Shown piece after piece: positions 1 to 7,038 of a DNA stretch of 23,316 nt. Under the pieces are notes generated by a model. It did not search any database. It saw only the letters and a list, made by a program, of their open reading frames with translations, and had not been told where the DNA came from. The translations under genes were made by a program, and so were the position numbers. The first letter of the stretch is position 1; each line of letters begins with the position of its first letter. Origin of the DNA: Planctomycetota bacterium. Lineage in GTDB: Bacteria > Planctomycetota > UBA8108. Location of the stretch: the NCBI GenBank assembly GCA_022451445.1, contig JAKUSY010000007.1:1-23316 (forward strand), given 5' to 3'.

Positions 1-1
1 C

Positions 2-559
2 CTCGACATCTGGCCCTCGCCGGGCAAGTACCTCGGCATCTCGCTGACCGCCTTCAATACCTTCGTCCTCATCTGCAGCAGCGTCACCATGGTCAAGGCG
101 TTCGAAGGCGCCCTCGCCAACGACGTCGCCAAGCTGAAGAAATACCTGCTCCTGACGATTATGGGAGGCGCCGCCTTCCGGGGGATGCAGGCTTACGAGT
201 ACACGCACTTCTTCACCAACACCCACGCGGCTGAAGGCGAGACCGCTTTCCGCCTGTTCCTGAGTGGAATCTGGGAAGGCTCCCTGGTAAACGGCCACTG
301 GGAGTTTGAAAACGGTGGCACCCACGTTCCCCGCAGCACGCTCTTCGGCTCGACCTTCTTCGTACTGACGGCCTTCCATGGCTGCCACGTCTTCAGCGGG
401 GTGGTATACCTCTTCTTCACCTACCTCGGTGTGTGCAACGGCAGGTGGGACAAGAGCCGAATCGAGATCCTCGGGCTCTATTGGCACTTCGTCGACCTGG
501 TATGGATCGTCATCTTCACCATCGTCTACCTTGTCGAGACTAAGATCGGGACCGGCTAG
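2..559 (+). CDS. ctaE: Cytochrome c oxidase subunit III (5'-truncated by window edge)
   Basis: This is the C-terminal part of subunit III of a heme-copper terminal oxidase. Subunit III is an inner-membrane protein that stabilises the catalytic subunit I. The frame is open from base 2, and the first in-frame ATG at 89 lies inside a membrane helix, so the true start is upstream of the window. The family is shown by a hydrophobic segment containing STFFVLTAFHGCHVFSG, close to the usual STFF-x-x-T-G-F-H-G-x-H-V signature, and by a final helix with YWHFVDLVWIVIFTIVYL. A polar stretch of about 50 residues (HFFTNTHAAEG to THVPRST) separates two helices and is longer than in minimal subunit III proteins. 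The gene ends in TAG, followed after 11 bases by the subunit IV gene, so the two are surely one operon. The family is certain; which oxidase type (aa3 or caa3) cannot be told from this fragment. Confidence 0.93.
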   Translation, partial: LDIWPSPGKYLGISLTAFNTFVLICSSVTMVKAFEGALANDVAKLKKYLLLTIMGGAAFRGMQAYEYTHFFTNTHAAEGETAFRLFLSGIWEGSLVNGHWEFENGGTHVPRSTLFGSTFFVLTAFHGCHVFSGVVYLFFTYLGVCNGRWDKSRIEILGLYWHFVDLVWIVIFTIVYLVETKIGTG

Positions 560-570
560 CCGGCAACGCC

Positions 571-867
571 ATGAGCGAAGACCACAAACATCCCAACTAC
601 ATAATGATCTGGGTAATCCTGCTGCTGCTGACCGTCCTCGAGGTCGCGGTGGCTTATTCCCCGAAATATTTCAGCGATGTTGGCGGGATCATTACCATCA
701 CCATTGTCCTGTTGATCGGAATGGCCCTTGTCAAAGCCGGGCTCGTGGCGGCCTACTTCATGCACCTGAAGTTCGAACAGAAGAACTTCGTCATGATCGT
801 CTCGTTTCCCCTGGTCCTGGCATGCGTCCTCGTCATCCTGCTGCTGCCTGACGTGGCCTTCGGGTAA
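571..867 (+). CDS. ctaF: Cytochrome c oxidase subunit IV (prokaryotic type)
   Basis: A 98-residue membrane protein of the bacterial cytochrome c oxidase subunit IV family, a small accessory subunit of the oxidase. Three hydrophobic segments are visible at about residues 10-30, 38-63 and 72-96. The second ends in the typical motif with MALVKAGLVAAYFMHLKFE, and YFMHL is the family hallmark. The ATG lies 11 bases after the subunit III stop. No strong Shine-Dalgarno is present, which suits translational coupling. Reading through the preceding TAG would end at a TGA overlapping this ATG. It closes the oxidase operon and faces the sixA-like gene on the opposite strand. Confidence 0.92.
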   Translation: MSEDHKHPNYIMIWVILLLLTVLEVAVAYSPKYFSDVGGIITITIVLLIGMALVKAGLVAAYFMHLKFEQKNFVMIVSFPLVLACVLVILLLPDVAFG

Positions 868-896
868 CCGGACCTGCCTGCCGGAGAACATCCCCC

Positions 897-916
897 AGCG
901 CCCCCCAATTGGCGCT
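897..916. terminator. Hairpin between convergent genes, possible bidirectional terminator
   Basis: A perfect 6-bp inverted repeat (AGCGCC / GGCGCT) with an 8-base loop lies in the 59-base gap between the end of ctaF and the end of the convergent sixA-like gene. The position suits a shared terminator. There is no clear T-run on either side, so intrinsic termination is only a suggestion. Confidence 0.35.
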
Positions 917-926
917 CCGCTCCGGC

Positions 927-1460
927 CTAGGCGAGGAAATCGAAGCTCCCCCTGGTGAAAAGCTTCGGGGGAATGAGCCACCTGAGCTGTCCGCAGCCGG
1001 GCTCGCAGGCCTCCCAGGACTCGATGGCGAGATCGAGCCGCGCCATCGCCGCGGTAGGGAAGCGCACCATGGCCCCCGCCCCGGGCAGGGCGCACCCCGA
1101 GACCAGGCGCACCATCTCCGACGAGGTAGGCTCGTGGCCCACGAGCATGAGCGAACTGGTATCCGCAGGGACCTCCTGGAGGATATCGAAAACCGTCTGG
1201 GCCGCGGCGAGGTAGAGCCGGGGCTCGAAGTCGACCTCGCAATCCCACTGCCCGGAATCCATGGCGTGCTGAAGGGTCAATCGCGCCCGCGCCGCGGAAG
1301 AGCAGATGACCCTCCCGGGCTGCTGACCCGCCAGGCTGAGAAAACGCCCCATGCTCTCGGCCGCAGCGATCCCCCTCGGCGCCAGTTGGCGATCGTGGTC
1401 ATTCTCCACACCGGATCCCCAATCCGATTTTCCATGTCTGAAAATCAGCAGGCGCTTCAT
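927..1460 (-). CDS. sixA: SixA-type phosphohistidine phosphatase (histidine phosphatase superfamily)
   Basis: A 177-residue cytoplasmic protein of the histidine phosphatase (phosphoglycerate-mutase-like) superfamily, SixA branch. SixA proteins remove phosphate from phosphohistidine on signalling or PTS-linked proteins. The catalytic RHG is at residues 8-10, in LLIFRHGKSDW, where KSDW is typical of SixA. The second arginine region is in SSAARAR (about 54-60), and the second catalytic histidine is H109 in LVGHEPT. The length fits the family (about 160-180). The ATG lies 8 bases after the stop of the small membrane-protein gene, so they are co-transcribed. The stop is TAG. The true substrate cannot be read from sequence; some SixA-like proteins act on other phosphoproteins or small molecules. 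Confidence 0.85.
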   Translation of the reverse strand: MKRLLIFRHGKSDWGSGVENDHDRQLAPRGIAAAESMGRFLSLAGQQPGRVICSSAARARLTLQHAMDSGQWDCEVDFEPRLYLAAAQTVFDILQEVPADTSSLMLVGHEPTSSEMVRLVSGCALPGAGAMVRFPTAAMARLDLAIESWEACEPGCGQLRWLIPPKLFTRGSFDFLA

Positions 1461-1468
1461 GCCGGCAC

Positions 1469-1690
1469 TCAGCCTGTTCTTTTCACGAACGACCGCAGGT
1501 AAAGCGAAAGACCGACGCCCGCCAGGAACGAGGCAACCGCCCAGCTAAGGTCCGCTTCACGCCAGAGCTTCAAGGCGGCGAAACCGAAGGTGAAGGCTAT
1601 GCCGGAGAAAATCAACGTGATATGCACCCGGCGCAGAGCTTTTGACGGATAGACCGTCTTTCCTTCCTGCCCGGGCTGCCTGGCTGACAT
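1469..1690 (-). CDS. Small two-helix membrane protein, unknown function
   Basis: A 73-residue protein that I do not recognise. A longer frame is open up to 1900, but the ATG at 1690 is preferred because AAGGAGG sits seven bases before it and the residues upstream look non-coding. The N-terminal 20 residues are polar and basic (MSARQPGQEG then KALRRVH). Two hydrophobic segments follow at about 23-41 (ITLIFSGIAFTFGFAALKL) and 48-67 (LSWAVASFLAGVGLSLYLRS), with a basic C-terminal end (RSFVKRTG). The positive charges at both ends would favour an N-in/C-in hairpin. It precedes the sixA-like gene by 8 bases. No catalytic residues are seen. Confidence 0.7.
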   Translation of the reverse strand: MSARQPGQEGKTVYPSKALRRVHITLIFSGIAFTFGFAALKLWREADLSWAVASFLAGVGLSLYLRSFVKRTG

Positions 1691-1709
1691 TCTCGAACCT
1701 CCTTCGCGA

Positions 1710-1739
1710 ATAATCGCATAGTATGAGCTTTCTCCGCAA
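1710..1739 (-). promoter_or_regulatory. Possible promoter for the small membrane protein-sixA operon
   Basis: On the minus strand, a -35-like TTGCGG (1734-1739) is followed after 18 bases by a -10-like GATTAT (1710-1715). It would start a short leader just before the strong AAGGAGG of the gene at 1690. Both boxes are imperfect, so this is tentative. Confidence 0.3.
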
Positions 1740-1774
1740 GTAGGCAGGCCCTGGCAGTTCAGAAACCGGATTAT

Positions 1775-1802
1775 TTGATGTTCAGCATCGTCTGGATACA
1801 AT
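1775..1802 (+). promoter_or_regulatory. Predicted sigma-70-type promoter upstream of the bacilliredoxin gene
   Basis: TTGATG (1775-1780) and TACAAT (1797-1802) are separated by 16 bases. The -10 matches the consensus at five of six positions. It would give a 5' leader of about 120 bases before the ATG at 1931. Confidence 0.45.
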
Positions 1803-1930
1803 ACCTTCAGCGGTCGTATGGATGGCAGGGAAAGACCCCCGACCGCCTGGCGGGAGACAGCCTCCCTGCCCCTCGACCCTTTTGAGTCAATCCAGACCAC
1901 CCACTACCCAGACAAGGCGGAGAAATAAAA

Positions 1931-2497
1931 ATGAGAAATCTCGATTCATTCAGACCCCTTTACGACCCGACGGCTGTCCAGCCCATGCGCGATGAATTGA
2001 CCCGCGTAGGTGTCGATGAACTTCGCACGTCCGAAGCTGTGGACGGGGCGCTTGGCAACAGCGAAGGCACCGTGCTGCTTGTCGTAAACTCCGTGTGCGG
2101 CTGCGCGGCCGGCAATGCCCGCCCCGGTGTGATGCTGGCCCTGCAGAACGAGGTCATTCCCGACCGCCTGGCGACCGTCTTTGCCGGGCAGGACAAAGAG
2201 GCCACTGATAAAGCCAGAAGCTACATGGCGGAATACCCCCCCTCCTCGCCCTGTATCGCCGTTTTCCAGGATGGCAAGGTTCATACGATCATAGAGCGCC
2301 ACAACATCGAGGGACGGAGCCCCCAGGACATCGCCTCGATGCTCGTCGACAGCTTCAACAATTGCGGCGGGCGCGAAGGACCTTCTATTCCCAGGGAAGA
2401 ATTCGAAAAAATCGTCCCTGCTCACATTTGCGGGTCGTCGATCCCCGAATTTGATGATGCTCCCTCCGGAGGAGACGAGCCCACTCCAGGGGTTTGA
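1931..2497 (+). CDS. brxB: Bacilliredoxin (BrxA/BrxB, YphP/YqiW family) with C-terminal extension
   Basis: A 188-residue cytoplasmic thioredoxin-fold protein of the BrxA/BrxB family. In Bacillus these remove bacillithiol from S-bacillithiolated proteins. The first 145 residues follow the family closely: PMRDELTRVGVDEL, the active-site motif in VVNSVCGCAAG (CGC, C56 and C58), VFAGQDKEATDKAR and the cis-Pro region PPSSPCIAVFQDGK. Usual members stop at about 144 residues after FNNC. Here about 43 more residues follow, including a conserved-looking block (IPREEFEKIVPAHICGSSIP) with another cysteine and an acidic end. AAGGCGGAG lies eight bases before the ATG. Whether this organism makes bacillithiol is unknown; the partner thiol could be different. 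Confidence 0.88.
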   Translation: MRNLDSFRPLYDPTAVQPMRDELTRVGVDELRTSEAVDGALGNSEGTVLLVVNSVCGCAAGNARPGVMLALQNEVIPDRLATVFAGQDKEATDKARSYMAEYPPSSPCIAVFQDGKVHTIIERHNIEGRSPQDIASMLVDSFNNCGGREGPSIPREEFEKIVPAHICGSSIPEFDDAPSGGDEPTPGV

Positions 2498-2627
2498 AAA
2501 AAAAGAAAAGGAAGCAACAGCTTTCTTCCTGCGGCGCCTATTCAGATGCTCTTTCGATACAGGGAAAACCGCCGGAGCAGATTGAAGGATCTTGATTAAT
2601 ACAATTACCAGGTAAGGAGAATCTGAA

Positions 2628-3821
2628 ATGTTCAGAAGATCAGTCACCGTGGGACTGCTGGTTCTTTCCGTAATTCTCGTATCCCGGGCCGTGAGTTCAG
2701 CCGGGAAGCCCTACCTCGGGATCAGCCTGGCCGCAAAGATACCGCCCTCGGTAGCCGCGCATCTCGAAATCGAAGGAGGGGCGATGATCATCGCCGTGAT
2801 CGACGGCAGCCCTGCCGCGCAGGCCGGCCTCAAGAAACACGACATCATCGTCAAGGCCGCCGGAATGAAGATAAGGTCCCGCGCGGACCTTCAGAAAGCT
2901 CTCTCTAACCATACGGGTAATGACAAGGATGACACCCTCGAGCTCGTCGTACGCCGAGGCGCGGGGACACTCGAGTTCGCCGTGACACCCGCTGAAGCCC
3001 CGCCGAACCGGGCACCCCTCAAAAGAGCTCCTGCGAAGCCGGCAGCCGGAGCGAAAGCTTATCTCGGCGTCCACCTCGAAGGAATCTCCGCCAGCCTCGC
3101 TAACCATCTCAAGCTCTCCGCCGGGGAAGGCGTGCTGGTGGAAAGATCTCTTCCCGGCTCGCCGGCCTACGCTGCGGGACTCCGGAAGCATGACGTCATC
3201 CTGAAAGTCGCCGGCAAAGCGGTCACATCGAGCAGAAAGAAGGGCGGCCCGGGCACCATCATCCTGCCGGAAGATCTCAACGATTTTCAGCTCGGCGGCA
3301 TCAGGGGCGGGATCACCGGCGGCCTCAGAATTGAAACTCTCCGGTCGCTGCTGGGTGACAGCCAGGACAACATCGTCTCAAACCTCAGTGAATTAGTCGC
3401 CGCCCACAAACCCGGCGACCAGGTCGAGCTGGCGGTCGTACAGGAAGGCGAGCGGAAGAAGCTCAGGGTCATGCTCGCAGCCGCTCCCTCGAGAACAAGA
3501 TCCCTCTTCCCCCCCGAGAACCTGCACCGGGGAGGCACCAGCAGCTCCTCGGCTTCATCCGTAACCATCAGCGATGGCGAGCTGAGCATCACGGTGCGCG
3601 ATGCCAACGGGAAGAGAACCTTCTCCGTCCGTCGCGGCAAAGAGATCATCGCCGACGACGAGCCCTGGGAGGCGATCGAGAAGCTGCCGGAGGATATTCA
3701 GAAAAAGGTCAGGCAGCTGAAGCTGCGCTCCTCCAGCAGCTCAGAAAGCAACGGCGGGAAGCCCCGGTCTCCGGGGGAAAAGAAGCTGCCCCCCGGCAAG
3801 GAAAAAAAGAAGCCACTCTGA
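2628..3821 (+). CDS. Exported protein with two PDZ domains and a basic low-complexity tail
   Basis: A 397-residue protein with a signal peptide (hydrophobic core at about residues 8-20, cleavage near AVSSA-GK), so periplasmic or surface-exposed. PDZ1 spans about 27-120 and carries the carboxylate-binding loop YLGIS and the SPAAQAGLKKHDIIVKAAG hallmark. PDZ2 begins at about 144 (YLGVHLEG, then GSPAYAAGLRKHDVILKVAGKAV) and resumes at about 251 (LSELVAAHKPGDQVELAVVQEGE). It is split by an insertion of about 45 residues that is rich in glycine (GGIRGGITGG). After 290 come a serine-rich linker and a segment that may form a small beta domain (VTISDGELSITVRDANGKRTFSVRRGKEI). The end is a Ser/Lys/Pro-rich tail (EKKLPPGKEKKKPL). 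No protease triad is present, so this is an adaptor or regulator, not a DegP enzyme. GGAG sits before the ATG, and a TACAAT (2600-2605) may be its -10. Confidence 0.8.
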   Translation: MFRRSVTVGLLVLSVILVSRAVSSAGKPYLGISLAAKIPPSVAAHLEIEGGAMIIAVIDGSPAAQAGLKKHDIIVKAAGMKIRSRADLQKALSNHTGNDKDDTLELVVRRGAGTLEFAVTPAEAPPNRAPLKRAPAKPAAGAKAYLGVHLEGISASLANHLKLSAGEGVLVERSLPGSPAYAAGLRKHDVILKVAGKAVTSSRKKGGPGTIILPEDLNDFQLGGIRGGITGGLRIETLRSLLGDSQDNIVSNLSELVAAHKPGDQVELAVVQEGERKKLRVMLAAAPSRTRSLFPPENLHRGGTSSSSASSVTISDGELSITVRDANGKRTFSVRRGKEIIADDEPWEAIEKLPEDIQKKVRQLKLRSSSSSESNGGKPRSPGEKKLPPGKEKKKPL

Positions 3822-3935
3822 GATTGGCCGGCCAGCGGCGGCGAAAAGGGCTCCGGGTCGCCGGTAAACGGGCGCGCTGCCCTCGTAGCCTCTTTTCCCT
3901 GCCTGCGAACCCATGGGGAGTGCTATTTTAGCTGC

Positions 3936-5099
3936 ATGATGCAGGCTCGCGATGCGCTCGATACGGACCTCTACCAGCTCGATAAGCTCGGGAGCCTGCC
4001 GAGCCCCTGCCTGGTCGTCTACGAGGAGCTGGTCGAGGCGAACCTGGCCGCTATTCACCGGGAGCTGGAAGCCGCGATTCCCGCGGTGGGCCTCAGCTGC
4101 CTGAGGCCGCACGTAAAAACCCACAAGTCTTCCTGGGCCACCCGGCTGCAGCTCGCCGCCGGCATCGATAAGTTCAAGTGCACCCACAATGAGCTCGACA
4201 TGCTGCTCGAGGAGGGCGCCCGGGACATCTTCGTCGCCTATCCGCCGCTGGAGCCCCTGGCCGCGCGCATCGCCGCCGCTACGGCGCGATACGGCCCCGC
4301 CACCCGGATCACGGCCCAGGTCTCCCGTATCGAGCACGCGTCCTTCCTCGCCGCGGCGGCCGAAGAAGAAGGCGTCGAGCTCGACTACCTCATCGATATC
4401 GATGTAGGGGATCATCGAACGGGCTTGCCCCCCTCAGAGGCGCGCGCGCTTCTTGAATCGATCCGTTCAGAAGCCCGGTTCTCGAGGCTTCATTGCGCCG
4501 GGCTTCATGCCTACGACGGGCACAATCACTCGGAGAACCCGCGAGAGCGAACGGAATGCGCCTGCGAGGCCATGGACGACCTCGCCCGGGTCATCATCGT
4601 GATGGAAGGAGATGGCGCGGTGCTCGAGCGCCTCGTGGTCGGCGGCACTCCCGGCTTCCTCCACTGTCTCGAGGCGCTCATCGACCGCGGTGATATCGGC
4701 CCTGAGATCGAGGTCTCACCAGGCACCTTCATCTACTGGGACACCCGCTACGACGAGCTGATGCCCGGACGGTTCCAGCTCGCCGCCCTCATCCTCGCGA
4801 AGGTGATGGATCGCCCGACGCCGCGGAAGATCACCCTCGACCTCGGACACAAGCGCTGGGGCATCGACCAGGGCCCGGTCCATCTCTTCTCAACCCCGGG
4901 ACTCGAGGTGGTCAAGGTCAGCGAGGAACATACGGTTCTCGGGCACGACGGCAGCTGCCCCCTGGCGATAGGAGACCCCATCCTCATCGCGCCGCGGCAT
5001 GTCTGCGCGACGGTAAACCTCTGGGAGGAATTTCACCTGGTTGACGGCTCCGGCCGGCTCCGGGGAGAATGCCTTGAGGTGACCGCAAGGAACCGCTGA
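3936..5099 (+). CDS. PLP fold-III enzyme, D-serine dehydratase / D-threonine aldolase family
   Basis: A 387-residue cytoplasmic enzyme with an alanine-racemase-like N-terminal barrel and a C-terminal metal-binding beta domain (the DSD1/DTA family). The PLP lysine is K61 in LRPHVKTHKS, the usual RPHxKTHK motif. Other family marks are the opening DTPxLVVYEEL-like segment (SPCLVVYEELVEANL), GLHAYDGHNH and GGTPGFLHC. The metal ligands are H355 and C357 in PRHVCATVN. D-threonine aldolases usually have His-x-Asp here, while Dsd1-type D-serine dehydratases have His-x-Cys with zinc, so dehydration of a D-3-hydroxy amino acid is the better guess. No good Shine-Dalgarno is seen; a second ATG follows directly. 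A methyltransferase gene starts 15 bases after the stop. Confidence 0.85.
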   Translation: MMQARDALDTDLYQLDKLGSLPSPCLVVYEELVEANLAAIHRELEAAIPAVGLSCLRPHVKTHKSSWATRLQLAAGIDKFKCTHNELDMLLEEGARDIFVAYPPLEPLAARIAAATARYGPATRITAQVSRIEHASFLAAAAEEEGVELDYLIDIDVGDHRTGLPPSEARALLESIRSEARFSRLHCAGLHAYDGHNHSENPRERTECACEAMDDLARVIIVMEGDGAVLERLVVGGTPGFLHCLEALIDRGDIGPEIEVSPGTFIYWDTRYDELMPGRFQLAALILAKVMDRPTPRKITLDLGHKRWGIDQGPVHLFSTPGLEVVKVSEEHTVLGHDGSCPLAIGDPILIAPRHVCATVNLWEEFHLVDGSGRLRGECLEVTARNR

Positions 5100-5114
5100 G
5101 GAGCCGCCCCGAGC

Positions 5115-5786
5115 ATGACACGGAGGAGTCAAATCGAAAGAATACCGGAGCCCGAGGTGATGGACGACACGGAGGAAGCCCGCGTCTATGACGAAGCGGA
5201 CTTCAGCCGGGTAAACCTCTGCTGCGCGCGAAGGATCTCCAGGCTGCTGGACACCGAGAGGGGCCACGCCCTCGACCTGGGAACCGGACCGGCGGAGATA
5301 CCGATCCGGCTCTGCGCCCTCTTGCCCGGCTGGAAAATAACCGCGGTAGATGCGAGCCCGTCCATGCTCCGGCTTGCCCGCTCACGGGTGCGGGAGGCCG
5401 GGCTGGAAAAACGCATCCGGCTTCTGCGCGCTGATGCGAAGCGGCTGCAAAAGCTCAGGAGGAGTTTTTCAGCGGTTTTCTCCAACAGTCTCCTCCACCA
5501 TCTTCACGATCCTCTCCCCTTCTGGCGGCAGGTTAAGCGGCTCACCTGCCGGGGCGGCAGCGTGATGATCCAGGACCTCAGGAGGCCCCCGAACAGGACC
5601 CGGGCCCGGGAGCTCACCCGCCGCCACACCGCGGGAGCGCCACCTCTTCTGAAGCAGCTCTTCTACCAGTCGCTCCTGGCCGCCTTTACCCCTGACGAGG
5701 TACGGAAGCAGCTCGCCGACGCGGGACTCGACCTCGAGGTCAGGGCGACCACCGACCGGCACCTGGCGGTGAGCGGCCGACTGTGA
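5115..5786 (+). CDS. SAM-dependent class I methyltransferase, substrate unknown
   Basis: A 223-residue Rossmann-fold methyltransferase. Motif I is ALDLGTGPAEIPI (about residues 52-64) and the acidic end of beta-2 is AVDAS (77-81). Motif III is near RLLRADA, and a motif IV-like segment is FSNSLLHHLHDPLPFW, typical of the UbiE/Methyltransf_11-type group. The region after 145 (RRPPNRTRARELTRRH and FYQSLLAAFTPDEVRKQL) resembles the substrate-cap part of that group. The N-terminus is charged (TRRSQIERIPEPEVMDDTEEARVYD), and IPEPEVMDD is recurrent in small methyltransferases of this type. It probably shares an operon with the PLP enzyme 15 bases upstream. No substrate can be assigned. Confidence 0.8.
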   Translation: MTRRSQIERIPEPEVMDDTEEARVYDEADFSRVNLCCARRISRLLDTERGHALDLGTGPAEIPIRLCALLPGWKITAVDASPSMLRLARSRVREAGLEKRIRLLRADAKRLQKLRRSFSAVFSNSLLHHLHDPLPFWRQVKRLTCRGGSVMIQDLRRPPNRTRARELTRRHTAGAPPLLKQLFYQSLLAAFTPDEVRKQLADAGLDLEVRATTDRHLAVSGRL

Positions 5787-5871
5787 ACCGCCGGTCACTT
5801 CCTCCTTGACGAAAAATTTCAACACGGTTAACTCGGTCGTTCATAAGCAAAACCGTTTATGGAAGGAGCCC

Positions 5872-7038
5872 ATGTCGAAAGAGCAGAGCAGCCATCTGGG
5901 CAGGGGAGCACTGAAACAGCTTGGCGAAGTACTCCGGGAGGCCTCGCCGCGCTCCGTCTTCCTCGTGAAAAGCCCCGGCGCCTACGAGGCTTCCGGGGCG
6001 CAACCCCTGGTGGAAGAAGCTCTTGCCGGGCTGGAGACCCACTCCTTCGACAGCTTCACCCCGAATCCCAAATGGCCCGACATCATGGCGGCCATGGAGC
6101 TTTTCAGGAGGAGTCCCTGCGACCTCATCCTGGCTGTTGGGGGCGGAAGCGCTCTAGATATCGGCAAACTTGTCGGCTTCTTCTCTCTTCAACCCGCCGC
6201 CCCCGAAAGCTATTTGAAAGGAGGCGTGGAACCAAGCGGGCCGGTCATACCACTTGTAGCCATCCCCACCACCGCGGGCTCAGGCAGCGAGGCTACCCGC
6301 TTCGCGGTAGCCTATTACGAAGGAAAGAAATATTCCATCGCCCACGAAAAGATCCTGCCGAACTGGTGCCTGGTCGATCCGGCCCTGACCGACAACCTCC
6401 CCTCCCTGTGGAGCGCCTCGAGCGGCCTCGACGCCTTCTGCCAGGCGGTGGAATCGATGTGGGCGGTCCAGTCCAATGATGAATCGGTGGTCTACTCGAA
6501 AAAAGCCATCGCCCTGGCTCTCGAACATCTCGAGGCCGCCTCCACCTCGCCCACCCGGGCCGCCCGCGACGGTATGTGCGAGGCCTCTCACCTCGCCGGG
6601 AAGGCCATCAACATCTCCAGGACCACGGCATCCCACGCCCTGTCCTACACGATGACCTCAAACCTGGGGGTGCCGCATGGCCACGCGGTCTCCCTCACCC
6701 TTGGAGCCGTCCTGGCCTACAACTACGGCCTCGGCGAGGAAGACTGCCTCGATCCTCGAGGAGCGGGTCATGTACGCGGCAGGATCGAGGAGGTCCTCGA
6801 ATTGCTGGGAGCACGGAGCGTCGAAGACGGCCGCCGGCTCATCCGCACTCTCATCGAATCCACAGGCCGCACGACCTCGCTCAGGACCATCGGCATAAAG
6901 AACCCCGAAGACATCGCCACCCTTGCCGATGGAGTAAATGCCGAGCGCCTCGGAAACAACCCGAGAGCTTTCACCGACGAGAGTCTCCACGCCATGCTAC
7001 GGGAATTGCACGCGGAGAGCGGCGGCGAGGACCGCTGA
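5872..7038 (+). CDS. Iron-type alcohol dehydrogenase, phosphonoacetaldehyde-reductase-like
   Basis: A 388-residue group III (iron-type) alcohol dehydrogenase. The NAD(P)-binding motif is AVGGGSALDIGK (88-99) and the second is PTTAGSGSEAT (132-142). The metal-site residues are D187 in SSGLDAF, H255 in TASHALSY, and H269/H271 in GVPHGHAV. The usual first histidine four residues after D187 is glutamine (Q191). The segments FCQAVESMW and AINISRTTASHALSY resemble phosphonoacetaldehyde reductases (PhpC-like) and enzymes from nucleotide-sugar or capsule loci more than butanol dehydrogenases. The ATG at 5872 is chosen because GGAAGGAG lies just upstream; the frame is open from a TTG at 5806. A TTGACG at 5806-5811 could be a -35 box. 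The last 42 bases overlap the end of nrdA on the other strand. The substrate is inferred only by resemblance. Confidence 0.85.
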   Translation: MSKEQSSHLGRGALKQLGEVLREASPRSVFLVKSPGAYEASGAQPLVEEALAGLETHSFDSFTPNPKWPDIMAAMELFRRSPCDLILAVGGGSALDIGKLVGFFSLQPAAPESYLKGGVEPSGPVIPLVAIPTTAGSGSEATRFAVAYYEGKKYSIAHEKILPNWCLVDPALTDNLPSLWSASSGLDAFCQAVESMWAVQSNDESVVYSKKAIALALEHLEAASTSPTRAARDGMCEASHLAGKAINISRTTASHALSYTMTSNLGVPHGHAVSLTLGAVLAYNYGLGEEDCLDPRGAGHVRGRIEEVLELLGARSVEDGRRLIRTLIESTGRTTSLRTIGIKNPEDIATLADGVNAERLGNNPRAFTDESLHAMLRELHAESGGEDR

